Part shown: in pieces, positions 1 through 9,700 of the stretch | Layout of the letters: each line of letters begins with the position of its first letter | Numbering within the stretch: the stretch's first letter is position 1 | Origin: a virus | Direction: 5' to 3' (one strand) | Length of the DNA: 64,000 bases | Virus record (IMG/VR): IMGVR_UViG_3300009151_000035 | Span: 62,001-126,000 of that record | The notes under the pieces: model-generated | The model's input: only the letters and a program-made list of their open reading frames with translations | Told to the model about the DNA's origin: nothing | Databases searched by the model: none | Program-made: the position numbers and the translations under genes

Positions 1-2
1 AC

Positions 3-3000
3 TTGACCTGGACACAAACAGCATCTACCAGTTTGATTTTCAATGGCTTCAGTAATGTAACAATTCCCGCAGCCAATGGTAATGTGTTGATCAATGCCAA
101 TGCTGCTGTAGATCAGCAATGGAACTTTGATACCACTGGCAATTTGGCATTCCCAGGTGGCGGTATTATCTATGGTAACCCATACACACCAAGCGGTTCT
201 CCAGGCAATACAATTACTCTTCAACCAGCAGGTTCAGGAGTTACAACTACTCAGCAGTTGTTAATCTACCCAACAGCAATGGATGGCGACCACATACACT
301 TGACCAGTGGCAATCTGTTACAGACAGAACTATTCTTGGGTAGTGATGATTTTTATGTGAAGTTGGCCAACACTGGCAATATTGTACTCAACAGTAGTGG
401 CAATACTGGTCAATGGGTATTTGATACAACTGGCAATTTGTCAGCATCAGGCAATATCATAACCACAGCCAATGTTAATGGTGCCAATTTCAACGGTAAT
501 GTGTTTGGTACCACTGTAAGTGCAAGTGGCAATATAACAGGCGGTAATTTAAATGCTGCAGGATTGAGTCTAAGTGGCAATGTGCTCAGTGACTTAAACT
601 CAACCAGCAACATCACTACATCGGCTAATGTCACTGCTGCAAACTTTGCTACCTCAGGAGCAAGTGGAAACATCACTGGGGCTAATGTTATTGAAGCAGT
701 AACTTTGTCAGCCACTTCAGGTGTGCTCACAGCCAACTTGAGTTTGAGTGGCAATGTATTGAGCGATCTAAACTCAACCAGCAACATCACTACATCAGCT
801 AATATCACAGGTGGTAACATACTGTTTGGATCTGGTGTTGTTAGTGGCACAGGCAACATCATCAGTGGTAATTTGAATGCGGCCGGACTGAGTTTGAGTT
901 CAAATGTTTTGTCAGAACTGAATTCCACCTCAAACATCACTACAACTGCCAACATTACAGGCGGTAATATACTAGGCGGTTCTGGTATAATTTCTACTTC
1001 TGGCAATATAACAGGTGGAAATCTAAACGCTGCTGGATTGAGTCTAAGTTCCAATGTTGTTTCAGACTTAAACTCTACTAGTAACATTACCACAAGCGCC
1101 AATATTTCAGGCGGCAATGTGCTGTCAACTTATTTGTCAGCCAGTGGCAACGTTGATGGGTCAAATGTAAATGTTAGCACAATACTATACACTTCAAATA
1201 TCATTGGCAGAGTTGATTCTCTAACATTTGAAACTGCTAGCAATGGTAATGTTAACCTATACCCAAATGGAACTGGTAATATTGTTCTTGCTAACACCAT
1301 TATCAATAACCTAGCAGAACCGCTACAGAATCAAGACGCGGCGACCAAGTACTATGTTGATAATTTGGCATCAACTGGATTGACATTCCATGCACCAGTA
1401 TTTGCTACTACTAACACAGACTTGGCCACAGCCACAGGTGGCTCAATCACATACGCACAACCAAATGGCGCGGCAAACGGCATTGGTGCAACACTAACCA
1501 CTACTGGGTCATTTGACTTAATTGACACCGCTAACATTCAAATAGTCGGCACTAGAGTGTTGGTCAAGAACGAAGGCAATGGCGTATATAACGGTGTTTA
1601 CACCTGGTCCAATGCCACAGTTATTGTGCGTTCAACTGATACTGACCAATACGGTTCGGACAGTACAGAATCATTCAGCATCAATGATTACTTCTTCACA
1701 CAGAGTGGTAATGTGAATGCTGGTGCTGCTTTTGTTGTTAGCGCCCCACCGGGTGTTATTACATTTGGCACCTCAAATATTGAATTCAGCCAATTCAGTA
1801 GCACTCAAGTTTATTCAGCCAACACTCAAGCTGGTTTGAGTTTGATTGGCACAGTATTCAGTGCCAAAACTGATAATGTTACCACAGCATTTGATGGTGG
1901 TGGTAATATTGTTGTTAAAGCCAGTGCTCAACTCACAACACCAAATATTGGCAATGCAACTGGCACAACATTAAGTCTAACCAGCACTGTTACTGCTGGC
2001 AACGTTGACGCTGGATCAGGATTCATCAGCACTGGTGGTAATGTAGTTGGTGGCAATATCCTAACTGGTGGATTGATTTCAGCCACAGGTAACCTTACTG
2101 CTGGTAATATTAGTACCGCAGGTTCTGGTGGTAACATCAGCGGCGCCAATGTAATCAGTGGTATCACATTGTCGGCTAGTGGCAATGTTATTGCTGGCAA
2201 TTTAAATGCTGCCGGACTAAGTTTAAGTTCAAATGTTGTGAGTAACTTGAATGTTACTTCTAACATTGCTGGTGGAAACATTAGCACTGTTGGATTATTG
2301 AGCACAAACAATTTCAGTATCACTGGTAATGTAATTGGTAACTTGGTTCCATCTGCCAACGTAACATATAACTTGGGTAGTACAAGTTCTTTGTGGAAAG
2401 ATTTGTATTTGTCTGGCAACAGTATCTATCTTGGACCACAAGCTATCTCATCAAATGTGTCAGGAGTTAGCGTTGGATCCGGTGATTTTGCGGCTGGCAA
2501 CATAAACACCACTGGTAATGTTTCTGCTGTTGGCAATGTTATCGCTGGCAATGTCACAACTACTGGGCAGTTGATATCCACTCAACCAGGTAACGCAGCT
2601 GATGGCGGTGGACAAATATTCCTTAACGGGTCTGGCGATAACAGAATTGATTGGGCAGCAGTGGGCACAGGCGCTCCGGCATTTACCACAAGAAGTGCTG
2701 GTACAAAACTAACATTGTATCCAACATTATCTGGCAGTCTAACAGACTATGCTATAGGTATTGACTCAGCCACAATGTGGTTCAGCGTGCCTGAAAATAC
2801 CAGTGGTTTTAACTTTACTTGGTATGGTGCCACAACACAAGTAGCAAGTCTAAGTGGTACTGGCGTATTTTCAGCAGTAGGCAACATCACCGGCGGCAAT
2901 TTGTTAACTGGTGGAATAATCTCTGCTACTGGCACTGTTACTGCTGGCAACGTGTTGTTTGGGTCTGGCTTTGTGTCAGGCACAGGAAATATCACAGGTG

Positions 3001-3068
3001 GAAACATCTTCCAGGGCAGTTACCAAGTGCTAGACACAGCATCTACTGTAGACGGTGGACTATATTAA
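3..3068 (+). CDS. Repetitive tail fibre protein, 5'-truncated by window edge
   Basis: At least 1,021 residues. The frame is open at the left edge, so the TTG at position 3 is probably not the true start. The protein is almost entirely short Gly/Asn/Ser/Thr-rich repeats of the type SGNITGGNLNAAGLSLSSNV followed by NSTSNITTTANI, five copies by eye, which suggests a long beta-structured trimeric fibre shaft. Around residues 437-615 lies a different module beginning QDAATKYYVDN and containing GTRVLVKNEGNGVYNGVYTW. That pattern is familiar from many phage tail fibres (established family resemblance) and recurs twice in the giant fibre gene at 3787-11970. The protein ends TASTVDGGLY. Inferred role: distal adsorption fibre or fibre shaft. 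Low-complexity sequence prevents assigning a named T4 fibre gene. Confidence 0.85.
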   Translation: MTWTQTASTSLIFNGFSNVTIPAANGNVLINANAAVDQQWNFDTTGNLAFPGGGIIYGNPYTPSGSPGNTITLQPAGSGVTTTQQLLIYPTAMDGDHIHLTSGNLLQTELFLGSDDFYVKLANTGNIVLNSSGNTGQWVFDTTGNLSASGNIITTANVNGANFNGNVFGTTVSASGNITGGNLNAAGLSLSGNVLSDLNSTSNITTSANVTAANFATSGASGNITGANVIEAVTLSATSGVLTANLSLSGNVLSDLNSTSNITTSANITGGNILFGSGVVSGTGNIISGNLNAAGLSLSSNVLSELNSTSNITTTANITGGNILGGSGIISTSGNITGGNLNAAGLSLSSNVVSDLNSTSNITTSANISGGNVLSTYLSASGNVDGSNVNVSTILYTSNIIGRVDSLTFETASNGNVNLYPNGTGNIVLANTIINNLAEPLQNQDAATKYYVDNLASTGLTFHAPVFATTNTDLATATGGSITYAQPNGAANGIGATLTTTGSFDLIDTANIQIVGTRVLVKNEGNGVYNGVYTWSNATVIVRSTDTDQYGSDSTESFSINDYFFTQSGNVNAGAAFVVSAPPGVITFGTSNIEFSQFSSTQVYSANTQAGLSLIGTVFSAKTDNVTTAFDGGGNIVVKASAQLTTPNIGNATGTTLSLTSTVTAGNVDAGSGFISTGGNVVGGNILTGGLISATGNLTAGNISTAGSGGNISGANVISGITLSASGNVIAGNLNAAGLSLSSNVVSNLNVTSNIAGGNISTVGLLSTNNFSITGNVIGNLVPSANVTYNLGSTSSLWKDLYLSGNSIYLGPQAISSNVSGVSVGSGDFAAGNINTTGNVSAVGNVIAGNVTTTGQLISTQPGNAADGGGQIFLNGSGDNRIDWAAVGTGAPAFTTRSAGTKLTLYPTLSGSLTDYAIGIDSATMWFSVPENTSGFNFTWYGATTQVASLSGTGVFSAVGNITGGNLLTGGIISATGTVTAGNVLFGSGFVSGTGNITGGNIFQGSYQVLDTASTVDGGLY
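1312..1846 (+). repeat. Fibre module, copy 1 of 3
   Basis: About 178 residues starting near LAEPLQNQDAATKYYVDN and ending near QAGLSL. It carries ATATGGSITYAQPNG, TRVLVKNEGNGVYNGVYTW, RSTDTDQYGSDS and NDYFFTQSGNVNAGAAF. Copies 2 and 3 lie in the neighbouring giant fibre gene at about 5476-6015 and 9797-10335 and are closely similar over their whole length. Confidence 0.85.
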
Positions 3069-3069
3069 T

Positions 3070-3077
3070 AGTAAATA
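3070..3077 (+). promoter_or_regulatory. T4-type late promoter element, short spacing
   Basis: AGTAAATA, a variant of the T4 late element TATAAATA, ends 6 bases before the ATG at 3084. There is no Shine-Dalgarno sequence in between, so a transcript starting at the usual distance would be leaderless or nearly so. Confidence 0.5.
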
Positions 3078-3083
3078 TGCTCA

Positions 3084-3758
3084 ATGACAAATACAGTACA
3101 GCTCAAGCGGTCAAATGTAGCTAATGCAGTTCCGAGCGCCGGGAATTTGGTTGCCGGCGAGCTGGCCATCAACTATTCTGATGGCAATTTATTTTACAAA
3201 AATTCCAGCAATGTAGTAACAGTAATTGCCAGCAACCAGTTTGTGTCAGTCTCTGGCAATATAACTGGCGGCAATTTGATTACTGGCGCCGGATCGGGTG
3301 GCAATATTACAGGTGCCAATGTTATCTTAGCCACAACATTAAGCACAAGTGGCAATATTTCAGCGTTTGGAACTGTCCAAAGCGGCAATGTAATTTACAC
3401 CAATGTTGACGGACTGGCAAGTCAAGTATTAACCACATACGGTAATGGCGTAACCTACTGGTCAAACGCATCGGGTGGCGGCGGCGGAAACGCCATTTCA
3501 AACGGTAATAGTAATGTAGCAATTCCAGATATCAATGGCAATGTTCAAGTTGCTGTGGATTCTGTGGCAAATTCTATTGTGATGGGTGCGGGCAGCCTGT
3601 TTGTGCAAGGTCCAATTTCAACACCCAAAGTGATAAACACCCTAGCTCTAGTGCCAAATGTGGTAAATGCTGTGATGATTAGCCCGTTAACTATATCGGC
3701 TGCGGGCAACATTTTTGTGCCTACAGATTCTACTCTCACAATCTTTACTCCAACATGA
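3084..3758 (+). CDS. Short tail fibre or fibre-attachment protein
   Basis: A 224-residue protein. Its first 50 residues (LKRSNVANAVPSAGNLVAGELAINYSDGNLFYK) follow the pattern common at the N-terminus of phage tail fibre and structural proteins: LKR, then P-x-AGxLxxGELAIN, then DGxLFYK. This is thought to be a virion-attachment or short beta domain. The middle (residues 54-95) has the same SGNITGGNL-type repeat as both neighbours. The C-terminus is a non-repetitive beta-rich stretch ending TIFTPT. It lies between two large fibre genes, 15 bases after the first and 28 bases before the second, so it is probably a co-assembled fibre subunit. No enzymatic motif is visible. Confidence 0.75.
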   Translation: MTNTVQLKRSNVANAVPSAGNLVAGELAINYSDGNLFYKNSSNVVTVIASNQFVSVSGNITGGNLITGAGSGGNITGANVILATTLSTSGNISAFGTVQSGNVIYTNVDGLASQVLTTYGNGVTYWSNASGGGGGNAISNGNSNVAIPDINGNVQVAVDSVANSIVMGAGSLFVQGPISTPKVINTLALVPNVVNAVMISPLTISAAGNIFVPTDSTLTIFTPT

Positions 3759-3759
3759 T

Positions 3760-3767
3760 GCTAAATA
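3760..3767 (+). promoter_or_regulatory. T4-type late promoter element
   Basis: GCTAAATA lies 19 bases before the ATG at 3787. A Shine-Dalgarno-like GAGG occurs in between, so this is a conventional leadered late promoter for the giant fibre gene. Confidence 0.6.
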
Positions 3768-3786
3768 TCAAATACGAGGATAAATC

Positions 3787-6700
3787 ATGGCAATTCAACT
3801 AGACGGCACAACTGGAATTTCAACAACTGGCAACATTGTTGCTGATGGCTCTCTTGTAGTTGGCAGTTTTAATCCTAGTGCCATCAATGCTTCCGGCAAC
3901 GTAGCTGGACTAAACTTGAACACCAACGGCAATTTAAGTGTTGGCGGAAATACCATTGTTGCTGGGGATTTAACAGTTGTAGGAAATGCGTCACTGAGTG
4001 GTAATATTGTTGGTGACAAAATCACCAACGGAACCACCAGCGTAGAAATTCAAACTCCTAACGGCAATGCCAACATCACAATTGGTGGCACATCAAATAT
4101 TGCTGTGTTTGCCACAACTGGTGCATACATCACTGGCGTCATAAGTGCCAACGGAAACATCACCGGTGGCAATATACTAGGTGGTGCCAATGTTAACGCT
4201 ACAACTCACACAGGCACTACAGTATCGGTAAGTGGAAACATCACCGGTGGTAACTTGAATGCCGCAGGATTGAGTCTGAGTTCAAATGTTGTGTCTGCAC
4301 TTATTTCAAGCAGTAATATCACAACTACTGCTAATATTTCTGGCAATTACATTTTAGGTAATGGCAGTTTGCTTTCTGGCATCGATGCTGCAAGCATTCA
4401 AAACGGCACAAGCAATGTGCGAGTGGTAAGTTCTGGTGGCAATGTAGCTATCAGTATAGGCGGCACAAATAATATAGCTGTGTTTGCAACCACAGGTGAA
4501 TATATCACTGGGTTGTTAAGTGCTAGTGGCAACATCACAGGTGATAATCTTAATACTGGCGGATTGATTAGCTCTTTGGGAAATATCACTGGTGGTAACT
4601 TGTCTGGCACAAGCATCACAGGATCTGTGGTTAGTGCAAGTGGCGATATAAGAGGGGCTAATTTATTTACAAATGGAACTATATCTACGAGTGCTAATGT
4701 GATTGCTCGTGGCTTAGTAAACGCAAATGCAAATGCTAGTGTAAACTTTTATAATGGTGGAACTTATTCTGCCAACATTATTTTATATCAAGAAGGTGCA
4801 AACGGCAACGTGACTGTAAGAGTTGGCGAAAGCACACTCGAAAGTCCTGGAATATTTGGATTGTTTGCAACTGGGTCAATTGGTGCTACTCAAAATATAA
4901 TTTCAGAAGCCAATATTGTTCAATTTGGAAATAGTAGCACTTGGGTGCTGGCAAAAAATGTAAGTAGTGCAGGAGTAGTAAGTGCATCTGGTAATGTAAT
5001 TGCAGACAATCTAAATGCCGCAGGATTGAGTTTGAGCTCAAATATTGTGTCGGCACTTAACTCAACCAGTAATATAACCACAACTGCCAATGTCAATGCA
5101 GGTTATTTTGTTGGCACTTTTGCTGGAAATATTTCTGGCAATATTACCGCTCCAGGTTTGAATACTCAGATTCTATTCAATGATAGTGGAAATGCTGCTG
5201 GAGCAGCAGCCTTTACATTCAATAAAACTTCTAATACAGTTAGTGTGATTGGAAACATCAGCAGCGGTAACGTTGCAACAACCACACAAATCAGTGCTGG
5301 TGGAAATATTATCGCTGCAAATATTAGTACTGGTGGATTGATCAGTGCTACTGGAAATATCACAGGTGGTAATGTCAACACTAACCGTGTGACTGGCACT
5401 GCACTCACACTCATATCCACTGGAGACTTAACACTTAGCACCACTGGTAATATCAATGCCAACAACGAATACATTAACAATGTTCCACAACCGCAACAAG
5501 ATGGTGATGCTGTTAATAAGTTGTATGTTGACAATTTAGTAACAACTGGATTCAATTTTCACCAACCTGTAACAGCAGCTACATATACCACATTGGCCAC
5601 AGCCACAGGTGGCTCAATCACATACACACAGCCAAATGGCGTGGCCAATGGCGTGGGGGCAAAGCTCACAACCACTGGTTCGTTTAATATAATTGACACC
5701 GCAAACATTCAAACTGTTGGTACTAGAGTATTGGTCAAGAACGAAGCCAATGCGGTATACAACGGTGTTTATGTATGGGCCAATGCAACCAATATTGTGC
5801 GCTCAACTGATACCGATCAGTATGGCTCGGACAGTGCAGAATCATTCAGTATCAATGACTACTTCTTTGTGCAAAGTGGCAATGTGAATGCTGGTTCTGC
5901 CTATGTAGTTAGTGCGCCAGCAGGCACAATTACATTTGGTACTTCAAATATTGAATTTAGCCTATTCAGTAGCTCACAAACTTATACTGCTAACACATCA
6001 GCAGGTATCAGTTTAGCTGGCACAGTAATCAATGCATTGGTTGATAATGTTACCACAGCATTCAGCAGCGGCAACATTGTGGTCAAAGCCAGTGCTCAGC
6101 TCACAACACCAAATATTGGTGCTGCCACTGGTACCAGTTTGAGCGCAACCGGTAATATCACCGGTGGCAATTTGTCGGGTACCAGTATTGCGGGCACATT
6201 GACCACAGTCAGTCAAACAAATATCACAAGTGTTGGTACACTGGGCTCATTATCAGTAACAGCCAACACAACCACTGGTAATTTACTAACCGGTGGATTG
6301 ATCTCTGCAACTGGAAATATTTCTGGTAATTACCTCCTAGGCAACGGCAGCCAACTTACTGGGATTGATGCTACATCAATACAAAATGGTACATCAAATG
6401 TTCGTGTGGCAAGTTCTGGCGGTAACGTCACAGTTGGCGTAGGTGGAACAGGTAATGTGGTTGTGTTTGCAACCACAGGTGAGTATGTAACTGGTGTGTT
6501 GAGTGCAAGTGGAAACATCTCAGGTGGCAACTTGAATGCCGCAGGATTAAGTTTGAGTTCAAATGTTGTATCAGCACTCAACTCAACAAGTGCTATCACC
6601 ACAACTGCCAACATCTCAGCTGGCAACTTTATTGTCACAGGCATTATTGTTGATACAACTGGTAATTTGGACCTGCAAACAACTGCCACAAACGGCAATA

Positions 6701-9700
6701 TTACTTTTACAACCAACGGCACTGGTAATGTTTACTCAGGTGCAAATGTATTGGTAACTGGATTGATTTCTGCAACTGGCAATATTACTGGTAACTTCTT
6801 TGTTGGTAATGGGTCGCAACTGACTGGCATTGCTTCAAGTTTTGGCAACGCCAACGTTGTGGCCAATTTGGCTGCACTAGGTTCAAACCCAATATCAACC
6901 ACAGGTAACATCACAGGTGGCAATCTAAATGCCGCAGGATTGAGTTTAAGTGCTAACGTGTTGTCGGCATTGAACTCAACCAGCAATATCACAACCACTG
7001 CTAATATTTCAAGTGGAAATTTGATAACTGGTGCCGGATCAGGCGGTAATGTAACAGGCGCCAATGTTATTTCAGCCACTACATTAAGTGCAAGCGGCAA
7101 TGTTACCGGTAACTACATCTTAGGTAATGGTGCTTTACTAACTGGTGTTATTACAAGTGTGGCCAATATCAATAGTGGAAATTCAAACGTCACAGTTGTT
7201 AGCTCTGGCGGCAACATTTCTATAGGCGTTGGCGGCACAAGTAATGTGGCAGTGTTTGCCACCACTGGTGAATACATCACTGGGTTGCTAAGTGCTAGTG
7301 GCAACATCACAGGCGGCAATTTGAATGCTGCTGGGTTGAGCCTGAGCTCCAATGTTGTGTCAGCACTGAATTCAACCAGTGCTATCACAACCACTGCTAA
7401 TATTTCAGGTGGTAATCTTATCACAGGATCAGGTTCAGGCGGTAATGTAACAGGTGCCAATGTTATTTCTGCCACTACATTAAGTGCAAGCGGTAACGTG
7501 AACACAGTGGGCATTGTGGGCACCGGTAACATATCAACAACTGGTAATGTCTCAGGTGGCAATCTAAATGCTGCAGGCTTGAGCCTGAGCTCAAACGTTG
7601 TATCTGCACTAAACTCAACCAGCAACATCACAACCAATGCTAATATTTCGGCAGGAACTCATACTGGTACTGCTGTAAGTGTAACTGGTGCAATCACCGG
7701 TGGCACAATCACTGGCTCAACCCTAAGTTCAACCGGTAACGTAAACACAGTGGGTATTGTGGGCACTGGTAATATATCAACCACAGGTAACATTTCAAGT
7801 GGTAATTTGTTGGCTGCTGGATTGAGTCTAAGCTCAAACGTTGTATCAGCTCTTAACTCAACAAGTGCTATCACCACAACTGCCAACATTTCAAGTGGTA
7901 ACTTGTTGGCTGCTGGATTGAGTCTAAGCTCAAACGTCTTATCAGCTCTTAACTCAACCGCCAACATTACCACAACTGCCAATGTCTCGGCAGCCACTCA
8001 CATTGGTACTGCTGTAAGTGTAACCGGTGCAATCACAGGAGCAACAATTACTGGCTCAACATTGAGCTCAACTGGTAACGTAAACACAGTGGGCATTGTG
8101 GGCACTGGTAACATATCAACAACTGGCAATATTGCCGGCAGCTTCTTTATTGGTAATGGGTCGCAACTGACTGGCATTGCTTCAAGTTATGGCAATGCCA
8201 ACGTGGTGGCCAATTTGGCTGCACTGGGTTCAAACCCAATATCAACCACTGGCAATATCACAGGCGGCAATTTGAATGCTGCTGGGTTGAGCCTGAGTTC
8301 AAATGTTGTGTCAGCACTGAATTCAACTAGCAATATCACCACAACTGCAAATATTTCAAGTGGAAATGTCATAACAGGATCAGGATCAGGTGGCAACTTA
8401 ACAGGTGCCAATGTTATTTCTGCCACTACATTAAGTGCAAGTGGTAACGTCACTGGCAATTATATTTTAGGCAATGGTGCTCTGCTTACAGGTGTGATTA
8501 CCTCAGTAGCAAATATCAACAGTGGAAATTCAAACGTCACTGTTGTGAGCGCAGGCGGAAATATTTCTATAGGTGTTGGCGGCACAAGCAATGTGGCTGT
8601 ATTTGCTACCACAGGTGAATACATTACCGGTTTATTGAGTGCAAGTGGCAACATCACAGGTGGCAATCTAAATGCCGCAGGCTTGAGCCTGAGCTCAAAC
8701 GTTGTGTCAGCACTTAACTCAACTGCTAATATCACAACCACTGCCAATGTCTCAGCAGGAACCCATATTGGTACTGCTGTGAGCGTATCTGGTGCAATCA
8801 CTGGTGGAACAATCACAGGATCAACCTTGAGTTCAACTGGTAATGTGAATACTGTGGGTATTGTTGGCACTGGTAACATATCAACAACTGGTAATGTCTC
8901 AGGTGGTAATATACTTGCTGCTGGATTGAGTTTAAGTTCAAATGTCTTATCAGCTCTTAACTCAACTGCCAACATTACCACAACTGCAAATATTTCAAGT
9001 GGTAATGTGATAACAGGATCAGGGTCAGGTGGCAACTTAACAGGCGCCAATGTTATTTCTGCCACTACATTAAGTGCAAGTGGTAACGTGAACACAGTGG
9101 GCATTGTGGGCACCGGTAACATATCAACAACTGGTAATGTCTCAGGTGGCAATTTAATTGGTGGAGCCGTAAGTGTAACTGGTGCAATCACAGGAGCAAC
9201 CATAACCGGTTCAACTCTAAGTTCAACTGGTAATGTGAACACCGTGGGCATTGTGGGCACCGGTAACATATCAACAACTGGCAATATTACTGGTAACTTC
9301 TTTGTTGGTAATGGGTCGCAACTGACTGGCATTGCTTCAAGTTATGGCAATGCCAACGTGGTGGCCAATTTGGCTGCACTGGGTTCAAACCCAATATCAA
9401 CCACAGGTAACATCACAAGTGGCAATCTATCAGCTGTGGGCAGAATACTAGTAGGTAGTGGAAATCTAGCAAGTCCAAGTTTTGGATTCTCAGCTGATGG
9501 AGCAACAGACACTGGATTTTATTGGATAAGTGATGGCGTTATAGGTGTAGCTACTAATGGCGCCGATCGTGGAAGATTCGCTGCTGACGGATTGAGCGTA
9601 ACTGGCATTGTGAGTGCAACTGGAAATGTAACCGGTTCAAACCTGTTGACCGGTGGTGCAGTAAGTGCCACAGGAAATGTAACCGGCGGCAACATTATTT

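Noticed and set aside
6901-9440. Regularly repeated DNA as a possible CRISPR array
   Set aside because: Repeats are in frame, encode fibre units, vary at synonymous sites and have no spacer structure.
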